A stretch of DNA of 64,000 nt from Sporosarcina quadrami (GCF_014836615.1 NZ_JACSQN010000004.1:211374-275373), one strand, 5' to 3'. Positions 20,701 through 28,638 are shown, numbered from the stretch's first letter. Translations and numbers: made by a program. Notes: generated by a model not told the origin, from the letters alone.

Positions 20701-20982
20701 AATATTATTTTCGTGTTGATTGTAAACATTTGAGCTTCCTTTGATTCGAAAACTATCTTTACTTATAGAAATGTCATCCAATGAAGTTCCGGGGTAGTTT
20801 TTTACCTGAATTCTGTAATTCTTATTGGACTCTAGGTATAAATCATCAAAGTTTCCAGTAGTAATTGCTTCCGATTCAATTTTTTTGATTTTCCTTTCAA
20901 CATCCATCTTTGCTACGAACAATGTGAATATATAATGTTGATATGTGTAACCTTTGAGTGCATTACGTGCAGCTTGACCCAT
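17740..20982 (-). CDS. STAND NTPase with N-terminal PD-(D/E)XK nuclease-like domain; candidate anti-phage protein
   Basis: A 1080-residue protein. Residues 8-65 (ALKGYTYQHYIFTLFV, then FDDLYLE and YRIQVKNYPG) match the shape of DUF4297/Cap4-like nucleases: a GYxYQ helix, an acidic D46-D47 and a Q59-V-K61 motif. A P-loop ATPase follows with Walker A GKPGVGKS (199-206), Walker B ILIIDGLD (272-279) and a sensor-like LSRP (307-310), as in STAND/NLR ATPases. The remaining 700 residues are helical and probably form the sensor. This effector-ATPase-sensor order is that of Avs-type defence proteins, which cut DNA after sensing a phage protein. The start is an ATG with AAAGGAGGG. It has its own promoter, is AT-rich, and its PIN-like neighbour follows. 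Confidence 0.75.
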   Translation of the reverse strand: MGQAARNALKGYTYQHYIFTLFVAKMDVERKIKKIESEAITTGNFDDLYLESNKNYRIQVKNYPGTSLDDISISKDSFRIKGSSNVYNQHENNIVIVNTDQIITDSEFLGLPAIIINEVVIIPLTPSDVQNLLDEMFSTESREVQIIQYAFSLTTSSNFMIMVEDLPKVIRMSIDLSDKTILIREPIESIETGILWIVGKPGVGKSHYVKELIQKYDNAIVYRFWTGSQDERLMKRLQFDAFLDDIAVAIFNSPKSYTIAELIQEIVRQEKILIIDGLDHVENYNPKELDLYIDFINSLEDAPIVVLSRPLLAKVNWEKMELENWGFKETELYLAMAYNIYEYRVVRDIYNVTDGYPIITYFVAEHYKIHKEINVTPEIESLNQYYVLLLDQVKPKTLLSIFATNNSFFTESEIKIILEESFLVGAIMEFVETHPYLFKRTLNRISLIHDSFNTYLRHEIKNYPQLEDRINQFVQSSLLSGTVNFMSRLSSFDLSEKFYKDILLMYSDVGNFSDLLERTLDYNSVTSLYNQLKRLLEHREEVLDLYQYYSFSLIYQMVNRNDLIGNDGLVYQILLYMNNHVIIEEEIFSTGVLWNTFILLKLQEEGPYKRYLTDRMYDSNQIETLYEAVYDEQHYFEIRENKPNYKETIEKLEYNGITEFEKQDILIRHMVSVWINQDQEDIYFKLLDEYLKNDESIAKYQLSKIVEKYGIRSMWSARILISAKYQLNEMGKLGDKNFFYGKSLDEIIRESASKGSFETVEYAQSFLRLVNHEKRQIDIYSINRVWTMYYNRKDYSVYTLDTALSVFEEHGFLEELKSIDILRKVMDQSEKGIRHLLGSYINMKDDFIINKLDQIGAFNENDFPVDIFDLAPEKINCLDVKHIDYRVYKLLSYHDYGKTIEYGDIQSPLQSKHCNRILDSINYNGYRILGAIDDKKIKKKIVEKGIDIQEKAKEEEKEYIPFKYGCIHEEDKKYINDNQIGYLEVSRYPDGWHSCLPLVDIYSLYKVEEIRIHHMMIIHNAMFARVSDKEYIGNWHLLIGNIPRFLQRYEVYIDWDKMYEILKWFLKESLIYDIDNNKQL

Positions 20983-21011
20983 AATATCCCTCCTTTGTCT
21001 CTCATCAATAC

Positions 21012-21040
21012 AATATTTTGCTTAACTATCTACGTGTCAA
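21012..21040 (-). promoter_or_regulatory. putative promoter of the STAND gene
   Basis: On the minus strand a perfect TTGACA (21035-21040) and AATATT (21012-21017) are separated by 17 bases, about 30 bases before the start codon. This gives the island its own promoter just inside the rlmH junction. Confidence 0.6.
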
Positions 21041-21070
21041 ATAATAAAGTTATTAAAACAATACACTTTT

Positions 21071-21099
21071 AAAAAAACCGCACTTACTTATGATACGGT
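21071..21099 (-). terminator. rlmH terminator formed with the att core
   Basis: On the minus strand ACCGTA (inside the last rlmH codons) pairs with TGCGGT, with one wobble pair, and is followed by seven T residues. One arm of the stem is part of the repeated att core, so the junction itself terminates rlmH. Confidence 0.5.
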
Positions 21100-21563
21100 T
21101 CATTCCGCATAATCCTAAAAGCACGATACACCTGCTCCACCAACACTAGCTTCATCAGCTGGTGTGGGAACGTCATCTTGGAAAACGACAACAATTCATC
21201 CGCGCGCTTGTAGACATCACTATGTAAACCAAGCGATCCGCCTATGACGAATACAATCTTGCTCTTTCCGTAAGTCATTAACGACTCGATTGTACCCGCT
21301 AATTCTTCAGATGTCTTCTGTTTTCCTTCAATCGCTAATGCAATAACGTGCGCGTCTAGAGCGACTTTGGCTAAAATCCGTTCTGCTTCTTTTTTCTTCA
21401 CAATCTCCATATCTGCATCACTTAAAGACTCTGGTGCTTTTTCATCCGCCACTTCTATAATATCGACTTTGGCATAGGCGCCGAGTCTTTTTGTGTATTC
21501 TTCAATTCCCATTTTTAAATACTTTTCTTTTAGTTTACCTACTGACACAATTGTAATATTCAC
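21084..21563 (-). CDS. rlmH: 23S rRNA pseudouridine-1915 N3-methyltransferase RlmH
   Basis: SPOUT-class methyltransferase that uses SAM to methylate pseudouridine 1915 of helix 69 in 23S rRNA on the assembled 70S ribosome. The 159-residue protein has the family ends [17 protein letters not shown] and MRNEPYHK, and the knotted SAM site [18 protein letters not shown] followed by [20 protein letters not shown]. Translation begins at a GTG (21563) with AGAGGTGG upstream. It is the staphylococcal orfX, the integration site of SCC elements, and in this genome an island starts exactly at its last codons. Confidence 0.97.
   Translation of the reverse strand: MNITIVSVGKLKEKYLKMGIEEYTKRLGAYAKVDIIEVADEKAPESLSDADMEIVKKKEAERILAKVALDAHVIALAIEGKQKTSEELAGTIESLMTYGKSKIVFVIGGSLGLHSDVYKRADELLSFSKMTFPHQLMKLVLVEQVYRAFRIMRNEPYHK
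21088..21101. repeat. rlmH-proximal att-like direct repeat
   Basis: TTATGATACGGTTC encodes the last residues of RlmH (minus strand, E-P-Y-H-K) and is identical to 16165-16178 at the far end of the island. Confidence 0.7.
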
Positions 21564-21600
21564 AGGTTGTCCACCTCTTTTTAAAAGTTATAAACAGAAC

Positions 21601-21942
21601 TTATACACATATCCACAGTACTTATCTACATATTGTGCCCGACTATCCGTTCGCCACAACATAACTTGCGGGCGTGTCGCAGTACGAGCAATTTGTGGAT
21701 ATCTTTTTTTCATTTTCGACATTTTCTAAAATCGGAAATGTTTCCTCTGTAGAAATAAAGTCTTCTATTGCCTGGTCTATATGGATTTCGCAACTGTATT
21801 TTTTCATTACAAACACATCTTTCTATATGTATTTTTTGCACAATGTTATTAACATTATTTCATTCTTATCCACATGTCTATAACTTCCACGAAAAAACAG
21901 GCAGAATAGCGGTTATTCAGCTATTATGCCTGTTGTGGATAA
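21601..21942. other. DnaA-box cluster in the rlmH-htrA spacer
   Basis: Two perfect DnaA boxes (TTATCCACA at 21866-21874; TGTGGATAA at 21934-21942) and two one-mismatch boxes (TTATACACA at 21601-21609; TTATCTACA at 21622-21630), plus a related TGTGGATAT near 21694, lie in this roughly 450-base spacer, which has no gene. It is about 31 kb from oriC. It may titrate DnaA or place htrA/rlmH under DnaA control. Confidence 0.55.
21892..21932 (-). terminator. htrA terminator
   Basis: CAGGCATAATAGC / GCTATTCTGCCTG (one mismatch) on the minus strand is followed by six T residues, 80 bases after the htrA stop. Confidence 0.75.
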
Positions 21943-22013
21943 ACGGTTTGTTACATCCTCATGAAAAGTGTAACACTGTATTTAGTTTTCTGCTTCCTTT
22001 ATTGGTAATTTCG

Positions 22014-23289
22014 TCAGAAAGTATTGCCGTCTTTCAACACCATTTCGACATCCACCAGCTTACCGTCTCGATACACTTTCATCTTCATGACGTCGCCGAC
22101 CTCTTTTTCGTTGTATAAATGTTTACGTAAACCGACCATATCGTCTATTTTCTTACCGTCCATTTCCACAATGACATCATACTGTTGCACACCTGCAGTT
22201 TCTGCTGGTGTATTGTTGAAAACTTGTGTGACGATGACACCATCTTTTACGGTGTTAGGCAGTTTCAAAACTTCCTGTTGTTGTGATGAAGGAACGTCTC
22301 TTAAGTTCAATAAGCTTACACCCATTGTAGGACGGTTTACAGTTCCCGTTTTTTCAAGGTCTTTAATAATGGGGATAGCAATATTAATTGGAATGGCTAG
22401 CCCAATCCCTTCGACAGTTTCCTCTGTAATTTTCATAGAGTTAATACCGACAAGCTGTCCAGCCAAATTAATGAGGGCGCCACCTGAGTTGCCGGGATTG
22501 ATGGCTGCGTCTGTTTGCAGAACGTCTGCCTGCCAGTCGATGGAACCATTTTTATCAAAATCAATAGGGATTGACCGGTCTTTACCGGATACGATGCCCA
22601 TCGTTACGGATCCTGCGAAACCTAGGCCAAGTGGATTTCCGATGGCGATGACGGGTTCACCTCGTTTTAAAGCGTCCGAATCTCCGAATGTAATGACTGT
22701 TTTAACGTTGGTTGCATCGATTTCGACAACTGCCAAGTCCGTCCACATATCACTTCCAATCAGTTTTCCGTCCACTTTAGTACCGTCATCGAAAGTGATT
22801 TTCAAGTCCTTGCGAGTTCTCGACGACGTGATGGTTTGTAACAATATACGCTTTACCACCTTCTTTTTTATATATGACGCCAGATCCGCTGCCCGTTTCA
22901 CGTGTCGTTTCAGTGGACGACCAGAAATCACGTACAGTTTGTAAATTTGTAATGCCAACTACGGTGTCCGCCACTTCTCCGACGACATCCGTCACATCTG
23001 TATTAATGTCGACAGAAACTCGTTCACTCGTCAGATTATTTTCTGTCGCCTGGCTGTTTTGGATGCCAGTCCTATCTTTTTCATTGCCAAATGTAGAAGT
23101 CATGAGAAACCAAACGATCAGTCCACCGACAATTGCACCGAATAAAGCTGGTAAGAACCCGCCTCGTTGCTTCGTTTTTCGCTGACGTGGAGGCGGAGGT
23201 GGATACCGCGGTGGCTCTTCACGCCTTTCAGGTTCAATGATAATTGGTTTGTCGTCATCATTGCGTGGACCTTGATTAAATTCGTCCAT
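22014..23289 (-). pseudogene. htrC: HtrA/DegP-like membrane serine protease, frameshifted
   Basis: The two halves of one HtrA protease lie in different frames. The first (from the ATG at 23289) gives a proline-rich cytoplasmic tail, a transmembrane helix (FLPALFGAIVGGLIVWFLM) and the protease start up to the catalytic histidine in VTNHHVVEN. The second half starts at DLKITFDDG and carries the catalytic Asp (MWTDLAVVE), Ser (NPGNSGGAL) and a C-terminal PDZ domain (GVQQYDVIVEMDGKKI). One extra base in the CC at 22808-22809 (GG on the coding strand) separates them. All catalytic residues are intact, so the loss is recent or a sequence error. The protein would degrade misfolded extracytoplasmic proteins. 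The position after walJ matches B. subtilis yyxA (htrC). Confidence 0.85.
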
Positions 23290-23403
23290 TCACCTCTTCC
23301 TTTCTATGTACAGTTACAATTAGTTTACCCCAATTTGTATAGTTAGAACCAGATTTGACGAGGTCATTGTTTTTGTTGGATGAGTGCGTTGTGTGGATAG
23401 TGC

Positions 23404-23800
23404 TTATGGATACGAGCGCGCAGACGATGTTTACGAGCGCGACACATGCTTTTATGAGCGCACGACCGCAGTTTACGGGCGCGGCACATGCTTTTATGAG
23501 CGCACGACCGCAGTTTACGGGCGCGGCACATGCTTTTATGAGCACGCGATCGATGTTTACGGGCGCGGCTGGACTTTTACGAGCGCACGGCCGATGTTTA
23601 CGAGCGCGACACATGCTTTTACGAGCGCACGGCCGATGTTTACGGGCGCGACACATGCTTTTATGAGCGCACGATCGATATTTACGGGCGCGGCACACAT
23701 TTTTACGAGCGCACGACCGCAGTTTACGAGCGCGGGACGGACGTTTATGGGCGCGGCTGGACTTTTACGAGCGCACGATCGATGTTTACGGGCGCGACGC
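23404..23800. repeat. 21-bp-period GC-rich tandem array 1
   Basis: About 19 imperfect units of 20-21 bases fill the space between walJ and htrA. Two unit types mostly alternate: TTTA(C/T)GAGCGCACGACCG-type and TTTACGGGCGCGGCAC-type, so the higher period is about 42. The array is much more GC-rich than its surroundings. Because 21 is a multiple of 3, long open frames run through it on both strands with 7-residue repeats; I do not regard these as genes. The same family recurs at 38135-38535. Confidence 0.9.
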
Positions 23801-23811
23801 TATGGCCAACC

Positions 23812-23842
23812 AAAAAACCTCGCTAAATCTAGCGAGGTTTTC
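23812..23842 (-). terminator. walJ terminator
   Basis: AACCTCGCTA / TAGCGAGGTT on the minus strand is followed by a T-run. It closes the walRKHIJ operon. Confidence 0.85.
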
Positions 23843-23847
23843 ATCAT

Positions 23848-24636
23848 TCATACCGTAACAAGCTCGGTCGGTTTCTCTGCATCCGTGTCAAACAGATGCA
23901 CAAACTCACCAGCGCGGATTCCGCAAGATTCCAATGTTTGTGAAACGCTCATTCTTGCGAGATCTTTCATATTGTTGTCTTTGCTTAAGTGAGACAAATA
24001 AATTCTTGTCTCTTTTTCAGCAACAACTTCGCTCATCGCAACTGCCGCATCTTCATTCGATACGTGGCCGACGTCGCTTAGAATACGCCGCTTTACGGAC
24101 CATGGATAACGGCCCATCTGCAACATACTGACGTCATGATTGCTTTCAAAAACATATGCGTCTGATGCCTGGATATGGGCTTTCATCCGGTCGCTGACGT
24201 AGCCTGTATCCGTAATGACGGATAGTTTTCGATCGTTCTCGTGGAAAACGTAGAACATCGGATCGACTGAGTCATGGGAAACTGCAAATGACTGCACGTC
24301 AAGCGATCCAAATGACATAGCAGTTTCCATATTAAAATGAAAACGTTGGTCCAACGGAATCTCTCCCACAAGACCATCCATGGCCATCCATGTTTTTTCA
24401 TTCGCATAGATTGGAACTTTGTGACGTCTTGCGAGTACACCAATTCCTTTAATATGATCGCTATGCTCGTGGGTGACGAAAATGCCATCTACATTAGCCA
24501 TCGAGCGACCAATACTTACTAACTGTTGCTCCATTCTTTTAGCACTCAGTCCTGCATCGACGAGAAATGCGTGGTCTTCGGTTTCTACATATATTGAATT
24601 GCCCGTACTACCACTTGCGAGCACACTAAAACGCAT
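23848..24636 (-). CDS. walJ: MBL-fold metallohydrolase WalJ (YycJ)
   Basis: Metallo-beta-lactamase-fold nuclease, reported as a 5' exonuclease acting in mismatch repair and in coordination of cell-wall and DNA metabolism. Metal ligands are in THEHSDH (HxHxDH) and the later D and H residues ([18 protein letters not shown]). It begins [14 protein letters not shown], which is typical. The 262-residue length is normal. The ATG follows GAGGAG and is 12 bases after the walI stop. It is the last gene of the wal operon, ending at its terminator. Confidence 0.93.
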   Translation of the reverse strand: MRFSVLASGSTGNSIYVETEDHAFLVDAGLSAKRMEQQLVSIGRSMANVDGIFVTHEHSDHIKGIGVLARRHKVPIYANEKTWMAMDGLVGEIPLDQRFHFNMETAMSFGSLDVQSFAVSHDSVDPMFYVFHENDRKLSVITDTGYVSDRMKAHIQASDAYVFESNHDVSMLQMGRYPWSVKRRILSDVGHVSNEDAAVAMSEVVAEKETRIYLSHLSKDNNMKDLARMSVSQTLESCGIRAGEFVHLFDTDAEKPTELVTV

Positions 24637-24648
24637 GTTAAAATCTCC

Positions 24649-25506
24649 TCATTCATCGACTTCTTCATCCTCAAGCTCATCCTCGGGATCGTCTTCCTTC
24701 ATCTTCTCCAATTTAAAGTCTATTACTTTACCTTCAATTGCATTAATGAAATGTTCCTCAATGCTACCATCCTTCAATTCTACATTAATATTCCACGTCG
24801 GGGCAAACACTTGAGACTCAGCTGTCGGCTGGGCACGAGTCGAATAGCCTGGACTCACACTTAATATTTTCGAATCTTGTTTTACATATCCACGTGAAAT
24901 GAGAGAGCCGACAGCCTCGTCTTGTGACATTAAATCTTTTTTCTTGTTAAAGCTAGTAAAATCCTCCAACATACGCTGTTCATATTTTGTCACTTCGTGA
25001 TTTTCATCCCAATGGATGATAAGCATCGCATTTGCGCTATAGAAGATTGGTTCTCCGTGCACTTGTTGGAAAAACATCGCAGACCGATTTTTTTTATCAG
25101 TCTCCCAATGTTCATATTCTGATCCGTTCCATACATATTTTGTGAGGAAATCCAGGAAGTAGTATTCCCCTTTATTATTTTGGATTGATACCGGTTTATT
25201 CATCGTAGATTCAATTTTAGTATTATCTACTATGAATATAGACTGACTCAATAACGATTCCAATTCCTCTTTTGAGAACGTTTTAATTTTTGCAGAGATG
25301 TATGAGAAATCGTCCTTTATTGTTTGCGGCAAGTTATACGTAATATTTTCTTGTTTCATTAATTCCTCGATGGATGCCTTTCCAATTGTTTGGACACTTT
25401 GTGCATCTGTATGTTGATTGAAATAAAGATTGTAGAGAAAAATATTCAAAATGGAAAAGACGACGATAAATATTGTTTTTGTTTTATTCCAATCCAAATT
25501 GGTCAC
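24649..25506 (-). CDS. walI: WalK accessory membrane protein WalI (YycI)
   Basis: Membrane-anchored extracytoplasmic protein that, together with WalH, binds and modulates the sensor kinase WalK. It has one N-terminal transmembrane helix (TIFIVVFSILNIFLYNLYF) and a YycI domain, ending with a strongly acidic tail (EDDPEDELEDEEVDE). The 285-residue size is typical. The start lies inside the end of walH (23-base overlap), so the two are translationally coupled. Confidence 0.93.
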   Translation of the reverse strand: MTNLDWNKTKTIFIVVFSILNIFLYNLYFNQHTDAQSVQTIGKASIEELMKQENITYNLPQTIKDDFSYISAKIKTFSKEELESLLSQSIFIVDNTKIESTMNKPVSIQNNKGEYYFLDFLTKYVWNGSEYEHWETDKKNRSAMFFQQVHGEPIFYSANAMLIIHWDENHEVTKYEQRMLEDFTSFNKKKDLMSQDEAVGSLISRGYVKQDSKILSVSPGYSTRAQPTAESQVFAPTWNINVELKDGSIEEHFINAIEGKVIDFKLEKMKEDDPEDELEDEEVDE

Positions 25507-26815
25507 CTCCGTCTTGCTCAGGTGTGTATTCGTACCACTTTCCTTGGTTTCCTTTGATTAAATAAAACCATGTCGGTTCTAAAACATACACTCTTTGGTC
25601 GACATCATGTTTCATCATATAGCCTACGCTTATCTCTTCGACTGTCGAAAATTCCACCTTATCGGAGCTCTTCAAAGCATTAGCAACTTCTACACCGGTT
25701 GGTAGCTGCACATCTTCATCCAATGGACCGTCAAGGATGTAGTAAGGCCGAATATAACGAAATACACGATTGTCTCCGTAGTATTGGGCAATTTCCGTCA
25801 TTTCGCTTACTTCGCTGTGTACTGGATAACCTTTTGCAAACAATTGGAACTTTACGTATCTGTAATACGGACTAATATGAGAGAAGCGATACGAATTCGT
25901 CCAACCGCCATGTTCATTAATAGAATCAATTACATCCATTAAAAGATCCGCTGATGTAGACGGTTCTCGTGTCTCGGCAGCAGGATGTACAAAATTCAGC
26001 ATCTTAGAATCCGTATCTACAATCATTGAGGCGTGATCATCACCGAACTCCTCATGCGTCGCATCGACTTGACTTCGTCTAACTGCGTTCGGATCGTTGA
26101 AAAGCGCATCACGAAAACGTGTCGGACTAATCTCTTCTTGAAAGTAGGTTAGTTTTTTCATTTGAATTGGTTCGTCAGGTACAGCCAAATAGGTTGTATC
26201 CACTTGACCGATTTCCGAGTAATTTAAAAACGTTTCACTTCCAAGGACGAGACTTCGATAGGATTGCATCGTGTATGTTGCGGCAACTCTGCCATAATAA
26301 TGAGTACCCGTTGCACGGTTCAAGAAGTGTACTTCAAATGAAAGATCTTTCGGATTCCATCTAACGACTAACCGGTCAAAGCTGAACGCAGGAATATTAT
26401 CTTCTTCAATTTTAAGGATTTCATTATATATTGAAAGCGGAACGTCTCCTTGAAAGTAGAGTGTAAACTGGTTCGGCTGCTCAAAAAAACTGTTCATCTG
26501 TTTTTTATTCATTTCCACTGGATCCTTAAGCAATTGCGTAATTTTCCATGTTGCCATTTCATCTATAATCTTTTCAAGGTCTTCTTGTTCAGTTGTACCC
26601 TTCAAAAAATCATCAGTTTTAATTAAAAACTTGTAAGGCTTTATTATTTCCTCCACGTTTTTACGTTTCCCAATAGATATATCAACCGTTTGTGACTGAT
26701 CAATGGGATCGAGCCGAGGCGTGTACGTCCAAATGGACATAGTGAATGTAATACTTAAAAGGACAAGCAGCAACAGGACGATTGACTTGATTGGCTCAAT
26801 ATATTTCAATCCCAT
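25484..26815 (-). CDS. walH: WalK accessory membrane protein WalH (YycH)
   Basis: A 443-residue membrane-anchored protein with one N-terminal helix (SIVLLLLVLLSITFTMSIW), then a large extracytoplasmic YycH domain. In B. subtilis YycH with YycI inhibits WalK; in staphylococci they activate it. The start overlaps the end of walK by 10 bases, and the end overlaps walI, so all three are coupled. Confidence 0.93.
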   Translation of the reverse strand: MGLKYIEPIKSIVLLLLVLLSITFTMSIWTYTPRLDPIDQSQTVDISIGKRKNVEEIIKPYKFLIKTDDFLKGTTEQEDLEKIIDEMATWKITQLLKDPVEMNKKQMNSFFEQPNQFTLYFQGDVPLSIYNEILKIEEDNIPAFSFDRLVVRWNPKDLSFEVHFLNRATGTHYYGRVAATYTMQSYRSLVLGSETFLNYSEIGQVDTTYLAVPDEPIQMKKLTYFQEEISPTRFRDALFNDPNAVRRSQVDATHEEFGDDHASMIVDTDSKMLNFVHPAAETREPSTSADLLMDVIDSINEHGGWTNSYRFSHISPYYRYVKFQLFAKGYPVHSEVSEMTEIAQYYGDNRVFRYIRPYYILDGPLDEDVQLPTGVEVANALKSSDKVEFSTVEEISVGYMMKHDVDQRVYVLEPTWFYLIKGNQGKWYEYTPEQDGGDQFGLE

Positions 26816-28632
26816 TCACCGTCCTCTTGTTGTTCGAATGGCAATGTGAAGAATACAGTCGTCCCTTTTCCTTCTTCACTCTCCGCCCAGATTTCTCCGC
26901 CGTGCGCAATTATCATTTCCCGTGCAATAGCGAGCCCGAGTCCTGTTCCACCCATCCCTCTTGACCTTGCGCGGTCAGCACGATAAAAACGATCGAAAAT
27001 ACGATTGACGTTCGCTTTCGGTATACCAAGACCGTCATCTGAAATGATCACTTTAATATAAGTTCCCGATGTCGTAACACCAAATCGGACATCACCGCCG
27101 TCAGGAGAATATTTCAATGCATTCGAGATAATATTATCGATGACTTGTGTCATTTTGTCCGTATCAATTTCCACAAACAGATCTGTGGATGGTAATAAAC
27201 GTTTAAAGTGCACTTTCTGCGACTTCGAGAACTCAAACCGCTCAATGATTGAATTAAAGAAGTGGTTAAATTCCACCCATTCCGTATCTAATTCATATTC
27301 TTTGCTATCCATCCTCGACAGTTTCAGAAGGTCATTCACAAGACGAATCATTCGCTCTGTTTCCGTTTGTGTAACTCGCAAGAAATTAGGTGCAATCTCT
27401 TCATTTTGCCACGCACCTTCCGCTAGCGCATCTAAATAGCTACGCATTGTTGTAAGCGGGGTACGAAGCTCATGAGATACGTTAGAAACGAACTCGCGTC
27501 TCTCCATATCAATTTTCTCTTGTTCCGTATTATCGTGCAGGACGACAATCAATCCATTGACGAAACCTGTCTCTCTTTGTGTCACGGAGAATGTTGCTCG
27601 TAAAATATACGGCTCCTCCTGTGTACTGAAATCAAGTGGAAGCGAATCTTTCACTTGTATTAAATCCTCAAATGTATACTCCTGTTCAAGACCTAAAATA
27701 CTCGAAATTGGCCGGTTTAACACGAGATCGCGGGTCATCCGCAACATCATAAGGGCAGAATCGTTAATCAGACTGACACGTCCTTTCCGATCTGTCGAAA
27801 TTACGCCGTCCGTCATGTTCTCCAGCACTGACGCCAACTTCCTTTGCTCACTCTCCGTTGTCGATTGCGATTCCTGAAGCTGATTGGTCAAATGATTGAA
27901 CGCAATTGCGAGCTGGCCCATTTCATCATTGCCATATACATGAACCTTACGTGAAAAGTTTCCTTGCGCCATTTCCTGCGCTTGCCGCCGCATATCAGAA
28001 ATAGGTCGTGTAAACGTCTGTGCGATGAAAATACCAACGATAATTGTAATTGTTAGTGATACTGCCACTCCTGCAGCGAGAATTTGATTGATTTCATCGA
28101 TTTGCTTGAACACATTTTCAATATTTGCAGTGACATAGAGCGTCCCAACAACTTCATCAGTATTATTCATGATTGGCGTCACAAGCACCATTACGCGTTT
28201 TCGAAGTGTTTCATCATAGTTGATCGCTTCTGAAGGAGACTCTGATGAAATTGCTCTCCTGACGCTATCTTCCATCGATCGTTGGCGAACTAATGATTGG
28301 TTGTCCAAAGCAGAACTTGCTAGAATACGAAATTTTGAATCGATAACCCGGATTTCATTAATATCCCCTGAGTCAAAACCTGAAAGGATGGTTTTCAAAC
28401 TCTTTTCGACTTCTGGATCGTCTGCGGATCGATCTTTTATCATTTCTTCACGCACACTGAATTCAACCAGATTCATCCGGTCGATTACAGATGTCCTGAA
28501 ATTGGTCGTTAATGTCTCTTCCAGTTCTCTCGCAAAGTATAGACCGATGATCTGCATCGCGACGAGGATGAGCATTATAAAAATAAGCACAAACTTTACG
28601 TGGATAGATCGAAAAAAGCCCACTTTCTGCAT
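26806..28632 (-). CDS. walK: sensor histidine kinase WalK (YycG)
   Basis: Essential sensor of the cell-wall two-component system. There are two transmembrane helices (about residues 12-34 and 183-205) around an extracellular PAS-like domain, then HAMP (RPISDMRRQAQEMAQGNFSR), a cytoplasmic PAS (TDRKGRVSLINDSAL), a dimerisation domain with the phospho-accepting His in FVSNVSHELRTPLTT, and an ATPase domain (N box NIISNALKYSPDGG, G boxes DDGLGIP and GGTGLGLAI). The 608-residue length is normal. AGGAG precedes the ATG; it lies 6 bases after walR. Confidence 0.97.
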   Translation of the reverse strand: MQKVGFFRSIHVKFVLIFIMLILVAMQIIGLYFARELEETLTTNFRTSVIDRMNLVEFSVREEMIKDRSADDPEVEKSLKTILSGFDSGDINEIRVIDSKFRILASSALDNQSLVRQRSMEDSVRRAISSESPSEAINYDETLRKRVMVLVTPIMNNTDEVVGTLYVTANIENVFKQIDEINQILAAGVAVSLTITIIVGIFIAQTFTRPISDMRRQAQEMAQGNFSRKVHVYGNDEMGQLAIAFNHLTNQLQESQSTTESEQRKLASVLENMTDGVISTDRKGRVSLINDSALMMLRMTRDLVLNRPISSILGLEQEYTFEDLIQVKDSLPLDFSTQEEPYILRATFSVTQRETGFVNGLIVVLHDNTEQEKIDMERREFVSNVSHELRTPLTTMRSYLDALAEGAWQNEEIAPNFLRVTQTETERMIRLVNDLLKLSRMDSKEYELDTEWVEFNHFFNSIIERFEFSKSQKVHFKRLLPSTDLFVEIDTDKMTQVIDNIISNALKYSPDGGDVRFGVTTSGTYIKVIISDDGLGIPKANVNRIFDRFYRADRARSRGMGGTGLGLAIAREMIIAHGGEIWAESEEGKGTTVFFTLPFEQQEDGEWD

Positions 28633-28638
28633 TTCGTT

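Larger units (their letters stand above)
16165..21101. mobile_element. SCC-like genomic island inserted at the 3' end of rlmH, without recombinase
   Basis: A roughly 4.9-kb, AT-rich segment lies between two copies of TTATGATACGGTTC: one at 16165-16178 and one that is the last codons of rlmH (21088-21101). On the coding strand this reads GAACCGTATCATAA, which corresponds in position and form to the staphylococcal SCC attachment core (GAAGC-x-TATCATAA). Outside the 14 bases the far copy keeps further resemblance to the rlmH 3' end (about 35 bases, gapped). Cargo is a PIN-like protein, a STAND nuclease and a pseudogene remnant. No ccrA/B/C or other integrase lies inside, so it is a cargo-only or decayed element. 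Insertion by a Ccr-type serine recombinase is inferred. Confidence 0.65.

Noticed and set aside
16165..21101. Serine recombinase (ccr) or integrase inside the rlmH island
   Set aside because: The only long frames are the PIN-like and STAND genes; neither has a recombinase motif.
22780..22830. Programmed frameshift in htrA
   Set aside because: No slippery heptamer or stimulatory structure is apparent; a simple one-base insertion explains it.
22024..22944. 306-residue frame antisense to htrA
   Set aside because: It mirrors the coding strand of htrA, has a low-complexity composition and no ribosome site.
23404..23800. CRISPR array
   Set aside because: There are no constant repeats with unique spacers; units are contiguous and all similar, and no cas genes are nearby.
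23384..23992. Long open frames through array 1 (202 and 140 residues)
   Set aside because: They are forced by the 21-bp period (7-residue repeats on both strands), have no ribosome site and run into walJ.
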